64,000 nucleotides of DNA from Thermoflexus hugenholtzii JAD2 (GCF_900187885.1 NZ_FYEK01000028.1:1-64000), one strand, 5' to 3'. Positions 41,301 to 50,986 are shown, counted from the first letter of the stretch. Notes: a model not told the origin generated them from the sequence alone. Made by a program: numbers and translations.

Positions 41301-43472
41301 TCACCGTCCCCGAAGGATAAGGGGAAGCCAGAGGCGGCGGGTCAAGGCCCGCTCCTCGATCCAGACCAGACGGTTGTCCCCCTCATGGCTGAGGACGGCG
41401 ATCCCCCTCTCCGGATCGAAAACCATGTCTCGGGGATAGATCCCGGTGGTCAGCTGCGTCCACACCTGCGGACCCCTTAAAACCGCGACCTGCGTCTCCC
41501 CGGCCACATAGGCCAGCCCGCTGCGGGGGCTCACCCAAATCCGAAGGGGCTCAAAAGGAAGCGTGACCGTAGCCACCCGGTCTGTCCCGCTCAGCACCGC
41601 AACCCGCTGGGTGCCGCTCAGGGCCACATAGACCCACGGCCCCCCGGGGTCCGTCGCCAGGGCCACCGGTACCCCCTCCACCCCGATGGAGATCACCGGA
41701 GTAGAACCCGAGAGGATCCAGAGGGTCCCGGTGGGACCGAGCCCGGACCCCACATACGCCCGGCCAGTGCCCGGGTGGGCGGCCAGGGCCCGCAATGGAT
41801 ACATCCCGATCACCGTCGTCAGCCACGGCGAGGTGGTCACCGGCGTCGTGAGGGAGAGGACGGCCACCTGCCCGATTCCTCCCACGTAGAGATAACCGTG
41901 CGCGGGATCCACCGCCAGATCCCGAACTGGCCCTGCGAGCCCTCCTTCGATCGGCAGGCTGAAGATCTCAGTGCCTGTGATCGCGTAAATCTCGTCCACA
42001 TAATAAGAGTCCTTGCCGCCGAAGATCACCCCGTGGTGCGGGTCCGCCCGCAGAACACTGATGCCGGAGGGGAGGGAACGTGTGAGCCAGCCTTCCCCCT
42101 GCCAGATCCAGAGCCACACGCTCCACGGGAGCGCCACATAGGCCCAACCGGTCCCCGGATCAGCCTCCAGCCGCCGCTCCTGGGGCAGGAGGATCGGATA
42201 GCTCCACGGCAAGAACGCAGTGGAAGTCACCACCTCCGTCCCTGAGAGCACATCGAAACGGCCTGTGAAGAGATCCAGAACGTAAAGCCGGCCATCGGGG
42301 GACCGCGCCAGGGAGCCCAGGCCGAAACCGTTCGGATACTCCGCCACAGGGACCGTCCGGCTGAGCACCAGCAGGTCGGAGGGCAGGGACCCCCCAAGGC
42401 TGTCTCCCCATCCGACCACATACACCCAGCCGTCCTCGTGGGGGAAGATCTGCCGGGGGCGCACCGGCATGGAGATCACGTTCAGCAGGGTGAGATCCCG
42501 GGAGAACACGTGGATCTGTTGCGAGAAAAAGGCCCCGGCCACAATCTCCCCCGTGCGCGGGATTACTGCGATGGGATTGTCGCCTTGGGGGAAGGGAACG
42601 CGCGTGATCACCTCCGTCCGGGAGAGGACGGTAATCCAGTCCGGACTCAGGTGGGTCAGATAGGCCCGTTCGCTGTCCGGATCAGGGGCGAAATCGAAGG
42701 TCCCGGTGACGGCAAGGGAGGCAAGCACCGTCCGCCCGTTCAGGACCTTCAACTCACCCTGGCTACCTACATAGGTGAGACGGCTGTAGGGATGATATTC
42801 GATCCAGCGAAGCATACCGGTCATCGTAAAGGTCCCCACCCGCTGGGTCCCGCTGAGGATCCAGACTTCGGGGTTAGGCCCGTAACTGTTGACGCCCACG
42901 TAAACATCCCCGCTCTCCGGATGCGGAGCGAGGGGCCCGGCGCTTGGGGTACTCGCTATGGTCAGGACCGTCGTCCCGGTGATCACCGCCAAATGCGTGG
43001 AGATCGGTGGGTAAGGAACGCTTTGCATCGTGACATAAAGCAGCTGGGTTCGGGGGTGGAGGACGATCCCGGTCACCGTGTAGGGGAGCGTCACCTGCCC
43101 CACAGGCGTCGTCCCGCTCATGATCACCACCGAGCGCCCCTCCGCCCGGAACCAGCGCGGGGTCTGGGCGTGGAAGCCTATGTCGCAAGAGCCAGGCTGG
43201 ATGCTCCGGAGCTCCGCCCCCTGAAGGGTCATCCAGCCCCCATTGCGGCAGACCCACACCTCCCCGGAGACCGGATGAACCCCCAGGACGCCGGGAAACA
43301 TCCCTGCCCCCGGGCGCAGAAAGCGCTCAGCTGTGATCACGGGGACCACCGGATCAGAGAGGGGAGCGCTGGCGAGGACAGGCCCGATAGGGGAAGTGGG
43401 CTGCAGGGCGATGAGGGCGATCCCCAGGAGGAGGCCGCCGGCGATCAGCATGCATATCCAGAGGACCCGCAT
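41301..43472 (-). CDS. Secreted beta-propeller-like protein with LPLILRGR tail
   Basis: A 723-residue exported protein: an N-terminal signal segment (MRVLWICMLIAGGLLLGIALIAL region, then an AxA-like site), and many repeats of a YVGxxGxVxVL-type blade such as GYLYVGGIGQVAVLSLTTPV and TGRAYVGSGLGPTGTLWILS, each about 40-45 residues. They resemble YncE/NHL-type propellers. The end is RRLWLPLILRGR. The start follows GGAGGGAAGG. No catalytic residues are obvious; it may be a surface-exposed binding protein. Confidence 0.75.
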   Translation of the reverse strand: MRVLWICMLIAGGLLLGIALIALQPTSPIGPVLASAPLSDPVVPVITAERFLRPGAGMFPGVLGVHPVSGEVWVCRNGGWMTLQGAELRSIQPGSCDIGFHAQTPRWFRAEGRSVVIMSGTTPVGQVTLPYTVTGIVLHPRTQLLYVTMQSVPYPPISTHLAVITGTTVLTIASTPSAGPLAPHPESGDVYVGVNSYGPNPEVWILSGTQRVGTFTMTGMLRWIEYHPYSRLTYVGSQGELKVLNGRTVLASLAVTGTFDFAPDPDSERAYLTHLSPDWITVLSRTEVITRVPFPQGDNPIAVIPRTGEIVAGAFFSQQIHVFSRDLTLLNVISMPVRPRQIFPHEDGWVYVVGWGDSLGGSLPSDLLVLSRTVPVAEYPNGFGLGSLARSPDGRLYVLDLFTGRFDVLSGTEVVTSTAFLPWSYPILLPQERRLEADPGTGWAYVALPWSVWLWIWQGEGWLTRSLPSGISVLRADPHHGVIFGGKDSYYVDEIYAITGTEIFSLPIEGGLAGPVRDLAVDPAHGYLYVGGIGQVAVLSLTTPVTTSPWLTTVIGMYPLRALAAHPGTGRAYVGSGLGPTGTLWILSGSTPVISIGVEGVPVALATDPGGPWVYVALSGTQRVAVLSGTDRVATVTLPFEPLRIWVSPRSGLAYVAGETQVAVLRGPQVWTQLTTGIYPRDMVFDPERGIAVLSHEGDNRLVWIEERALTRRLWLPLILRGR

Positions 43473-43985
43473 CCTTCCCTCCAGATCTTCCGGTTTGCTC
43501 GGGGACCGATGCCCCAGTAGGGAAATCCAGTATCACATCGCCCCGCGATTTCCGCCAGGTGGGCCGCCGGCGCGGGAAGGCGATCCCCCGGACGGATCTC
43601 CTACCAGGAGGAGGACCTGGGTTAACATTGTAATGAGGTGCCGGTTGAGGGAAGGCGCCCGCTTGTGCGTCGAATGAATTCGCCCTCGGAAGGCCTTCGG
43701 CCGATGGTCGGCCTGCGCCGACCAAAAAGGTATTCTTTGCGTCGGTGTAGACCGACACCTGGCGCGCAAGCGTCTTGAGAGGCCGATCTCAATCGGCGTG
43801 AAGGAACGGGCGATGCCGGCCTCTCGGCGCTCCCCTGCCCCAGCGGGCCCTCCAAGGAAGGCCGAGGGACGAATTCGTGTATTCGCGCCCTGATTCGTGG
43901 ATGGCTGGCAACAGGGGACGAGGCGGATCGCTGCAAAGGAGGCCTTCCCGCATGGCTTCAGACCGAACCTGGAGACACCGCGCCT
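43473..43985. other. Gene-free region with an inverted copy of the 117-bp repeat
   Basis: No supported gene in this 513-bp stretch. It contains a diverged, inverted copy of the 117-bp element (43690-43797) and a further CGAATTCGTG-type inverted motif (43868-43902). The region leads to mgsA, with no clear promoter. Confidence 0.5.
43690..43797 (-). repeat. 117-bp structured repeat, inverted copy
   Basis: On the minus strand it reads GCCGATTGAGATCGGC-like, then GCGCGCC, GTCGG...CCGAC, GGTCGG...CCGACC and GGCCGAAGGCC blocks, the same order of short palindromes as in the tandem copies at 56889-57113. It is somewhat more diverged. It lies upstream of mgsA. Confidence 0.65.
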
Positions 43986-44360
43986 ATGCCTAAGCGGATC
44001 GCGATCATCGCCCACGACGGCAAGAAAGGGGAGCTGGTCGAATGGGCCCGGCGGGAGCGGGAGCGCCTGGCCCGGCATCAGCTGGTGGCCACCGCCACCA
44101 CCGGGCGCACCCTTCAGGAAGCCCTGGGGCTGGAGGTGGCCTGCGTCCGCTCCGGCCCCCAGGGCGGGGATGCCCAGATCGCCGCGATGGTGGTGGAAGG
44201 CCGGATCGACGCGGTGATCTTCCTGGTCGATCCCCTCTACGCCCATCCCCACGAGCCGGACATTCGCACGGTGATGCGCCTGTGCAACGTCCACAACGTC
44301 CCCCTGGCCACCAACCTGGCCACCGCCTCGATGGTGCTGCGCGGCCTGGAGGAGGAATGA
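43986..44360 (+). CDS. mgsA: Methylglyoxal synthase
   Basis: A 124-residue MgsA that converts dihydroxyacetone phosphate to methylglyoxal. It contains IAIIAHDGKKGELVEWA (phosphate-binding His/Lys region), VRSGPQGGDAQIAAMV (with the catalytic Asp in GGD), and FLVDPLYAHPHEPDI with VHNVPLATNLATA. The length is normal. The stop overlaps the start of the TPR gene (ATGA), which suggests coupling. A good ribosome binding site is not evident. Confidence 0.92.
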   Translation: MPKRIAIIAHDGKKGELVEWARRERERLARHQLVATATTGRTLQEALGLEVACVRSGPQGGDAQIAAMVVEGRIDAVIFLVDPLYAHPHEPDIRTVMRLCNVHNVPLATNLATASMVLRGLEEE

Positions 44361-45538
44361 CCCGACGCCGGCGCTGGATCCTCTGGCTGGTCCTCGATCT
44401 CTTAGCGCTGGCCGCCCTGTTCGGAGTGGACTGGCAGCTGCGGACGGGAGGGCGCGCGTCCACCGTGGCTGCGACACCCACCCCGACCCTCTCCGCCGCG
44501 CACTACGCCCGTCGGGCGGAGGCCGCCTATCAGGGGGGAGATCTCCGGAGCGCGGAGGAAGGCTACCGCCTCGCCCTGGCCCTGGAGCCGGAGAACCCGG
44601 CGCGCTACCCCCCGCTGATCCGCCTCCTGGCCTTCACCAACCGCCTGGAGGAAGCCGCCGCCTGGCTGGAGCGAGGCCGCCGGCTGGCTCCGGAGGATCC
44701 GCGCCTTCTTGGGATGGCGGCGTTGATCCTGGACTGGCAGGGGAAGATCCCCGAGGCGATCCAGGCTGGGGAACAGGCCGTGGCCCGCCTGCCCGGCGAG
44801 GCCGCTTTCCACGCCTATCTGGCGGAAGCCTACGCCGACGCCCATCGCCCGCAGGCCGCCCTGGCCGCCGCCCAGAAAGCCCTGAGCCTGGCCCCGGATT
44901 CGCCGGACGCCCACCGGGCCCTGGGCTACGTCTACGAGACCCTGGGGCGCTATGCGGAGGCGATGGCGGCCTATCGAGAGGCCCTGCGTCGGGATCCGCT
45001 GATGGTGGTGACCTGGCTCGCCCTGGGGCGCAACGCCATGGTCCTCGGGCAGACCGCCGCCGCCCTGGACGCCTTCCAGCGGGCCGCCGCCCTGCGGCCG
45101 GAGGACCCACGGGTTCTGGACGAGCTGGGCTGGCTGTATTACAACCTGGGCCGGCTGGAGGAGGCGGAACAAACCTTGAGGAAGGCCCGGGAACAAGACC
45201 CGGACGACTGGCGGCTTCTGTATCACCTGGGGGTCACCCTCTACGCCCGGCGGAAGTATGAGGAGGTGGTGGACACAAACCATCTGCCGCGGGGGATCGT
45301 CCGGCTGCAGGCTGTCCTCCAGGCAGAGGGGAAAACCTGCGCCCCGGAGACGCTGCCGACAGAGCCGCGCTGCGCCCGCCTGGTGGAGATGGCCTACCTG
45401 CTGGGCCTCTCCCACTACTATCTGGGGGACTGCGCCGCCGCGCGCCCCTGGCTGGAGCAGGCCCTCGCCATCTCCCCTCAAGAGGAAAACGCTCGGCGTG
45501 GCCTCCGGTGGTGCGAGGGTCAATCACCCACACCTTGA
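44357..45538 (+). CDS. TPR-repeat membrane-anchored protein
   Basis: 393 residues: one N-terminal transmembrane segment (WILWLVLDLLALAALFGV) and then about eight TPR motifs, e.g. YRLALALEPENPARYPPLIR and AYREALRRDPLMVVTWLALG. It probably faces outside the cytoplasm as a protein-protein scaffold. Its start overlaps mgsA by 4 bp. A GT-C glycosyltransferase follows; a shared role in surface sugars is possible but unproven. Confidence 0.8.
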   Translation: MTRRRRWILWLVLDLLALAALFGVDWQLRTGGRASTVAATPTPTLSAAHYARRAEAAYQGGDLRSAEEGYRLALALEPENPARYPPLIRLLAFTNRLEEAAAWLERGRRLAPEDPRLLGMAALILDWQGKIPEAIQAGEQAVARLPGEAAFHAYLAEAYADAHRPQAALAAAQKALSLAPDSPDAHRALGYVYETLGRYAEAMAAYREALRRDPLMVVTWLALGRNAMVLGQTAAALDAFQRAAALRPEDPRVLDELGWLYYNLGRLEEAEQTLRKAREQDPDDWRLLYHLGVTLYARRKYEEVVDTNHLPRGIVRLQAVLQAEGKTCAPETLPTEPRCARLVEMAYLLGLSHYYLGDCAAARPWLEQALAISPQEENARRGLRWCEGQSPTP

Positions 45539-45559
45539 GGGAGCTACACCGAAGCACCT

Positions 45560-47743
45560 ATGCGCGAACACTCACCGCCTCGGATCATAAGCCATAGCCA
45601 GGCCCCAGGGAAGCGATGTTGCGCCCTGGGGGCTCCGCTGGGGACCCTCCTGATCGCCTTCACCTTCTACCTGCTCGGGCTGCCTGCGTCCTTTGTCCAC
45701 AACGATGAAGCCCATGGGGCCATTGTGCTGATCTACGATCTCCCGGGCACCCTGGCCGCCGTGGCCCGGGACAGCCATCCGCCGCTCTATTACCTCGTGC
45801 TCTGGGGGTGGCTCCGCTTGGTCCCGCATCCGTTCGCCCTCAAGTTCGCATCGCCGTTCTTCGCATTGCTGGCGCTGGCCCTCACCTACCGCCTGGTGGC
45901 GGAGGCCGCCGGGCGTCGGGCCGCCGCAGGGGCGATGCTCCTGATGGCCTTCAACCCGCTGTTCTTCGCCCTGGCCACCCTGGGCCGGATGTATCCGATG
46001 GCCATCGCCGCCGCCGCCCTGGGGTTCCGGCAGGCCCTCCGCCGGCGCGATGGCAGCTGGCTGCTCAGCGCCTGGGCCCTGACCCTCACCCACTTTTACG
46101 GCCTCCTTTTCCTCCCGGCCCAGCGCCTGCTGATCCCGGGATGGCGCCCCCGGCTCCGAGAGCTGGGCCGGATGGCCCTGGCCCTCCTCCCCATCGCCGG
46201 GTGGTCCCTCTGGGCCCTCGGCCCCTCCATGGCTCACACCGTCCGCACCCTGTCCCGCATCCCGGTTCGTCCCACCCCCCCGGAGGTCCTGGCCAACCTG
46301 ATGGGCGCCCTGGGGATCGGGATCGGGGCGGACGGGCGGCTGGGGATGCTGGGGGCCCTTGCCGTCGCCCTGGGGATCCTGGCCTCATGGCGGGCCCGAC
46401 GCCTCTGGGCCGCGATGGCGCTGCCCGTGGGCCTGGGGCTCCTCCTCACCCTGCGCTTCCCTTTCTACGCGGCCCGCTATTTCGCCCCCCTCCTCCCGCT
46501 TTACGCCTGGGCCCTGGCCGCCGGTGGGGCGGCGCGGCGGCGCGCGCTGTGGCTCCTGCTGCTGAGCCTGGGGCTCTACGGGATCGGACGGACATGGGCG
46601 GTTTACGCCAACGCACCGATCTACGCCGAGGCCCAGCGGGAGCTCTACGCCACCCTCTTCGAAACGGCCCATCCGACGGACCGGATCGCCTTCCACGGCT
46701 ACTGGAACCAGGCGGAGATGGCCCTGTTCTACCCGGAGACCCGTCCGCGTCTGCTCCCGCTGGAGGCGATCCCTCCGGCGGGCTCTGCGCTTCCGACGCG
46801 CACCTGGGTGGTGGGCGTCACCTTCTTCCAGGACCTCTATCGGCCGGTCATCGAGGCCCTCGCTCGGGAGGGGCCCTTTGACATCCACACTTGGTATCCA
46901 ATGGCGGAGGTCTTCCGTTTCGTCCCATGGGAGGAGCCCGCGCCGTGGCGGCCGGCCGGGGTTCGTTTCGAGCAGGGGATCGTCCTGGAAGCGGTGGCCT
47001 GGCTGGACCCGGTCACGGACCCGGGCGGGAGCATCCGGGTGGGGCTGCGCTGGCGAGCGGAGCGCATCCCTGAAGGGCGTTACGTGGTCTTCCTTCATCT
47101 ATGGGATGAGCAGGGGCGCTACCGGGCCGGCGTCGATCGAGAGCCGGATCCCTCCACCTCCGAATGGCAGCCCGGGCAGATCGTCACCCAGACCCTGGCC
47201 CTCGCGGCCCCGCCGTTCCTGCCGGCCGGCCGCTATCGCCTGATGGTGGGGCTTTACGAGCGCCTGGACTCCGGCTGGCGGCGCCTGCGCACGGCGGAGG
47301 GCGCGGAGGCCTGGCAGATCGGGGAAGCGGAGATCCGCCCCCGCCTCGGGAACGCCCGCGTCCCCGGTGTTCCCCTGCCGGGCGGGATCACCGTCCGGCC
47401 GCAGGGGGCATGGCGGACGACCATCGATGGGACCCCACGGTGGCGGGTGCATCTCCTCTGGCAGACGGACCGCCCGCTCCCGGATGACACCCATCGCCTC
47501 TGGATCCGGGGTCCGGACGGAACGATGCGGCCCCTGGATCCCCCGGAGGGATGGTTTCCGGGATCGCGGATTGCCGGCGAGGAGGCCGCGGAGATCTGGG
47601 AATGGCGGGAGCCGCTCCCCCCGGGGCGTTATCAGGTTTTCTGGGAGGGTGGGGGTCTCTTCCCCCTCTTCGCCTTCCGGATCCCTCTGGAGGGCTACCG
47701 GTGGGATTACGACTGGATCTTCCGGAACCGTCTTCCCTGGTAG
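45560..47743 (+). CDS. GT-C family (GT39-like) membrane glycosyltransferase
   Basis: A 727-residue protein. Roughly residues 25-360 form a multi-pass GT-C core with the acidic motif FVHNDEAHGAI in the first loop and DSHPPLYYLVLWGWLRL nearby, as in PMT_2/ArnT-like enzymes using lipid-linked sugars. The C-terminal half (about 440-727) is soluble beta-rich with two repeat-like segments (e.g. RYVVFLHLWDEQG, RYRLMVGLYERLD). The donor and acceptor are unknown. It starts 21 bp after the TPR gene. Confidence 0.8.
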   Translation: MREHSPPRIISHSQAPGKRCCALGAPLGTLLIAFTFYLLGLPASFVHNDEAHGAIVLIYDLPGTLAAVARDSHPPLYYLVLWGWLRLVPHPFALKFASPFFALLALALTYRLVAEAAGRRAAAGAMLLMAFNPLFFALATLGRMYPMAIAAAALGFRQALRRRDGSWLLSAWALTLTHFYGLLFLPAQRLLIPGWRPRLRELGRMALALLPIAGWSLWALGPSMAHTVRTLSRIPVRPTPPEVLANLMGALGIGIGADGRLGMLGALAVALGILASWRARRLWAAMALPVGLGLLLTLRFPFYAARYFAPLLPLYAWALAAGGAARRRALWLLLLSLGLYGIGRTWAVYANAPIYAEAQRELYATLFETAHPTDRIAFHGYWNQAEMALFYPETRPRLLPLEAIPPAGSALPTRTWVVGVTFFQDLYRPVIEALAREGPFDIHTWYPMAEVFRFVPWEEPAPWRPAGVRFEQGIVLEAVAWLDPVTDPGGSIRVGLRWRAERIPEGRYVVFLHLWDEQGRYRAGVDREPDPSTSEWQPGQIVTQTLALAAPPFLPAGRYRLMVGLYERLDSGWRRLRTAEGAEAWQIGEAEIRPRLGNARVPGVPLPGGITVRPQGAWRTTIDGTPRWRVHLLWQTDRPLPDDTHRLWIRGPDGTMRPLDPPEGWFPGSRIAGEEAAEIWEWREPLPPGRYQVFWEGGGLFPLFAFRIPLEGYRWDYDWIFRNRLPW

Positions 47744-47807
47744 TCGCTTCGCCACGGGGGATGGCAAAATAGGAAGGAATCGCACGCGGGAAGCCAAGGA
47801 GGGCGCG

Positions 47808-49268
47808 CTGAACGCGGATTCCGGGACGGCGCTGCGCTTCTTCGCCGGACTGGTCTACTACACGCTGGGGCTGATCCTCCTTCTGCAGTCCCGAGGCCAG
47901 AGCCGGCTCCGTCTGGCCCGCAGCCTCCCCTGGCTGGCGGGGTTTGGCCTCCTTCACGCTCTTTACGAGTGGAGCGGGGTTTTCTCCTCGCCCGACCTTG
48001 CCCCGTCGGGGGAGCTTCTGGCCCTCACCCGGACGATGGTCCTCGCCTTGGCCTTCCTGTGCTTGTTCGAGTTCGGGGCGGACATTGTGGCCCCGCTGGG
48101 CCCCCGCTGGCGATGGCTGCGCTCCCTCGGGTGGGGCCTGTTCCTGACCTGGGGAAGCGTGACCCTGCTTCTCAGCCTCCTCCCTCAGCCCCTGCCCGCC
48201 TGGCGGATGGATATTGAGGCCGCCGCCCGGCTCCTCCTGGGCTTCCCCGGCGGGATGCTCACCGCTTACGCCCTGCGCCGCCACACCTTCCACCTGCTCG
48301 TTCCCCTGGCCCGTCCCCATATCATCAGCATGCTGCGCATGGCCGGCCTCGCCATCGCCGCCTACAGCGTCCTGGCCGGGCTGATCGGACCGGCGGAGAT
48401 TTTCCCTCCGCTGAGCGAAGCGACGCTGGAGCGTTTCCTCGGAGTCCCGGTGTTCCTGCTGCGCAGCCTGGCCGGCATCGTGCTGGTCGGAGGGATGCTG
48501 CGGGCTCTGGAGATCTTCGAGATCGAGCTGAGCAGCCGGCTGGGCAGCCTGGAGGAAGCTCAGATCCTGGCCAGCGAGCGGGAACGGATGAGCCGGGAGC
48601 TGCACGACCGCACCCTCCAGATGATCTACGGCGCCGGGCTCCTGCTCCGCAACCTCCAGACCCAGATGGAGCCCGCCCAGGCTGCCACCCTCGACCCGGT
48701 CATCCGCATGCTGGACCAGGCGGTGCAGAGCCTGCGGGAGATCCTGCAGGAATGGCAGGCCCGTCCGGCCATGGCCAGCCTGGTGGATGGGATGGAGCGG
48801 CTGATCCGCGAATACGGGCTCCCCGCCCTGATGGACGTGGAGACCGACTGGCAGATCCCGGCCGACGCCCAGCTCCCTCCGACCCAGCTCCGCCACATCC
48901 TGGCCATCGTCTCCGAGGCCCTGAGCAACGTGGTTCGCCACGCCCGCGCCCGCCGCGTCCGCATCGCCGCGGCGCTGAAGGACGGGCGCCTGCAGATCCG
49001 CATCGCTGACGATGGTCGGGGCTTCGGGCCGGAGGCCCAGCCCGGCTTCGGCCTGCGCAACATGGAAGAGCGCGCGCACCTCCTGAACGGGCGTCTGGAG
49101 ATCCAGAGCCAGCCCGGCCTGGGGACCACTGTGATCTTAGAGATCCCGTGGGGAGGGATCCGTCGGGGGGACCTCTATCGTCCTCTGCGAGCGGGCCAGC
49201 CCCAGCCGGAGGAACAGGAGGGGCGCCCCGGCGGTCACGTAGAGGCCAACCAGGAGGTAGCGGAATAA
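47808..49268 (+). CDS. NarL-type histidine kinase, probable CTG start
   Basis: A 486-residue membrane kinase. It has about seven hydrophobic helices (residues 10-240), then a HisKA_3 helix with SRELHDRTLQMIYGAGLLL (the phospho-acceptor His), an Asn box (EALSNVVRHARARRVRIA) and DDGRGFGPEAQPGFGLRN ATP-binding segment. I place the start at CTG 47808, preceded by AAGGAGGG; no ATG, GTG or TTG in frame with a ribosome binding site occurs near. The next in-frame ATG would remove half of the membrane part. The 3' end overlaps the PAP2 gene by 132 bp. No paired response regulator is adjacent. Confidence 0.75.
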   Translation: MNADSGTALRFFAGLVYYTLGLILLLQSRGQSRLRLARSLPWLAGFGLLHALYEWSGVFSSPDLAPSGELLALTRTMVLALAFLCLFEFGADIVAPLGPRWRWLRSLGWGLFLTWGSVTLLLSLLPQPLPAWRMDIEAAARLLLGFPGGMLTAYALRRHTFHLLVPLARPHIISMLRMAGLAIAAYSVLAGLIGPAEIFPPLSEATLERFLGVPVFLLRSLAGIVLVGGMLRALEIFEIELSSRLGSLEEAQILASERERMSRELHDRTLQMIYGAGLLLRNLQTQMEPAQAATLDPVIRMLDQAVQSLREILQEWQARPAMASLVDGMERLIREYGLPALMDVETDWQIPADAQLPPTQLRHILAIVSEALSNVVRHARARRVRIAAALKDGRLQIRIADDGRGFGPEAQPGFGLRNMEERAHLLNGRLEIQSQPGLGTTVILEIPWGGIRRGDLYRPLRAGQPQPEEQEGRPGGHVEANQEVAE

Positions 49269-50090
49269 CCGGAGCCCGGGCATCCCGGCGGCCTCCCCGA
49301 AGAGGCCGGTGAAGGCCATCCCCAGAAGAACATAAACCGCTCCCAGGCTGACCAGGCCGAGCGCGAGCCGGATGCCGCGCTGCATCCACGCTCCTCCGGG
49401 ATCCAATCCCCCAGAGGTCTGGGATTCCACGAGGACCCCCCAGGCCATCCCCAGCCAGGCGCCCAGCGGCACGGCGGTCTCCCGGGTGGGGTGGAGGAGG
49501 AACAACGCCAGGACCGCCCCAGCAGCCAGGGTCGCTTTCGAAAGGGCGGAATGAGGAAGGCGCCGAACCAGCCCGGGGAACAGACGCAGGGTTGCCAGCG
49601 CCACCAGAGCCCCGACGGCCCAGCCGGCCACCACATCGTGCGGGAAGTGCACGCCCAGGACGATGCGGGAGAGGCCGACGAGCAGGATGAGGAGAACCGC
49701 GAAGAAGGTGAAGGGCCCGCTGCGGATCATCCCGGCCAGGGTCCCCCACATGGCCGCCGCGTTCAGCGCGTGCCCGCTGGGCAACCCGTAGCCCAGGGCC
49801 TCCCCGCCCGGCAGCCACACCTGCACCCGGTCGGGCGCGACCTGGAAAGGCCGGGGCATGGCGAAGAGGTCCTTGAGGACGAACGTGAGATAGGCTCCCA
49901 GCAACAATGCCGTGGCGGCGTAAAGCGCTTCCCGCTTCCGGTAGCCCCAGAGCAACGCGGCGAGGATAAGCAGGAAAGCCTGCTCCTCCCCCAGCCCGGT
50001 GATCGCCCGCCACAGCGGGAGGGCCCAGGGCGGCTGGAGCGCCTGCAGCGCAACGATCCCCTCGATTTGCCAGTGGATCCAGTCGGGCAT
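49137..50090 (-). CDS. PAP2-family phosphatase
   Basis: A 317-residue membrane phosphatase. The PAP2 motifs are KDLFAMPRP, GLPSGHALNAA and LSRIVLGVHFPHDVVAG, each with the expected Arg/His. Its C-terminus has two or more extra membrane helices. It may dephosphorylate lipid phosphates such as undecaprenyl pyrophosphate or phosphatidate. It is convergent with the kinase gene and overlaps its 3' end by 132 bp. Confidence 0.85.
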   Translation of the reverse strand: MPDWIHWQIEGIVALQALQPPWALPLWRAITGLGEEQAFLLILAALLWGYRKREALYAATALLLGAYLTFVLKDLFAMPRPFQVAPDRVQVWLPGGEALGYGLPSGHALNAAAMWGTLAGMIRSGPFTFFAVLLILLVGLSRIVLGVHFPHDVVAGWAVGALVALATLRLFPGLVRRLPHSALSKATLAAGAVLALFLLHPTRETAVPLGAWLGMAWGVLVESQTSGGLDPGGAWMQRGIRLALGLVSLGAVYVLLGMAFTGLFGEAAGMPGLRLFRYLLVGLYVTAGAPLLFLRLGLARSQRTIEVPPTDPSPRDL

Positions 50091-50229
50091 CCCTTTCCTC
50101 CGGGAGAGATGAAGCAGCTTCCGAGGCGCCTCTATGCACGATCCTTCTCCGCACGCGCACCGCTATAGTATCATGGATAGTTGAGGGAAATCGAGCCTTC
50201 CATACGCTGTGTGCGGAAAGGAGGTTCCT

Positions 50230-50919
50230 ATGGCCGTTCGGGTCACCTGGTATGGCCACGCGGCGTTCCTCCTGGAGAGCGATGGCAAGCGCATCCTCAT
50301 CGATCCTTTCCTGAGCGGCAACCCCCTGGCTCCGGTGAAGGCCGAGGAGGTGCAGGCCGATGTCATCATCATCACCCACGGCCACGCCGATCACGTGGGC
50401 GACGCGGTGGACATCGCCCGGCGGACCGGCGCGCTGGTGATCAGCAACTATGAGATCACCTCGTGGTTCCAGAGCAAGGGGGTGCAAAACGTCTGGGCGC
50501 TGCACATCGGCGGAGGCCGGGATTTCGACTTCGGCCGCGTCAAGCTGACCCCCGCCCTCCACGGCTCCGTCCTTCCGGATGGCGCCTATGGGGGGAACCC
50601 GGCGGGCGTCCTCCTGTATCTGGGCAAGCACCGCATCTACCATGCCGGCGACACCGGGCTCTTCGGGGATATGAAGCTGATCGGCGCGGAGAAGCTGGAC
50701 CTGGCCCTGCTGCCCATCGGGGACAACTTCACCATGGGGCCCGCCGACGCCCTCCAGGCCGTCCGCCTGCTGAAGCCGAAGGTGGTCATCCCCATGCACT
50801 ACAACACCTGGGAGCTGATCCAGCAGGACCCCCATGCCTGGGCCCGGAAGGCGAAGGCGGCGGTGAAGGGCCTCAAGGTGGTGGTGCTGGAGCCCGGCGG
50901 GACCTTCGAGCTGAAATGA
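50230..50919 (+). CDS. UPF0173-family metallo-hydrolase
   Basis: A 229-residue metallo-beta-lactamase-fold protein. The metal motif is IIITHGHADHVGDAVDIA (HxHxDH), followed by GDTGLFGDMKLIG, and PKVVIPMHYNTWELI. It matches UPF0173 members, whose substrate is unknown. The ATG at 50230 has AAAGGAGG 7 nt upstream; an earlier ATG at 50209 is not needed. A strong GC hairpin follows the stop after about 35 nt. Confidence 0.87.
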   Translation: MAVRVTWYGHAAFLLESDGKRILIDPFLSGNPLAPVKAEEVQADVIIITHGHADHVGDAVDIARRTGALVISNYEITSWFQSKGVQNVWALHIGGGRDFDFGRVKLTPALHGSVLPDGAYGGNPAGVLLYLGKHRIYHAGDTGLFGDMKLIGAEKLDLALLPIGDNFTMGPADALQAVRLLKPKVVIPMHYNTWELIQQDPHAWARKAKAAVKGLKVVVLEPGGTFELK

Positions 50920-50953
50920 GAAAACCCGCGTCGATGTGGCCCAGTTCCTCTCG

Positions 50954-50986
50954 GAGCCGGCGGGCCCTTCGGGAGCCCGCCGGCTC
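50954..50986 (+). terminator. Strong GC hairpin after the UPF0173 gene
   Basis: A perfect 12-bp stem (GAGCCGGCGGGC / GCCCGCCGGCTC) with a 9-nt loop. No T-run follows, so it may be a Rho-dependent or bidirectional 3' end shared with the convergent FemAB genes. Confidence 0.5.
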
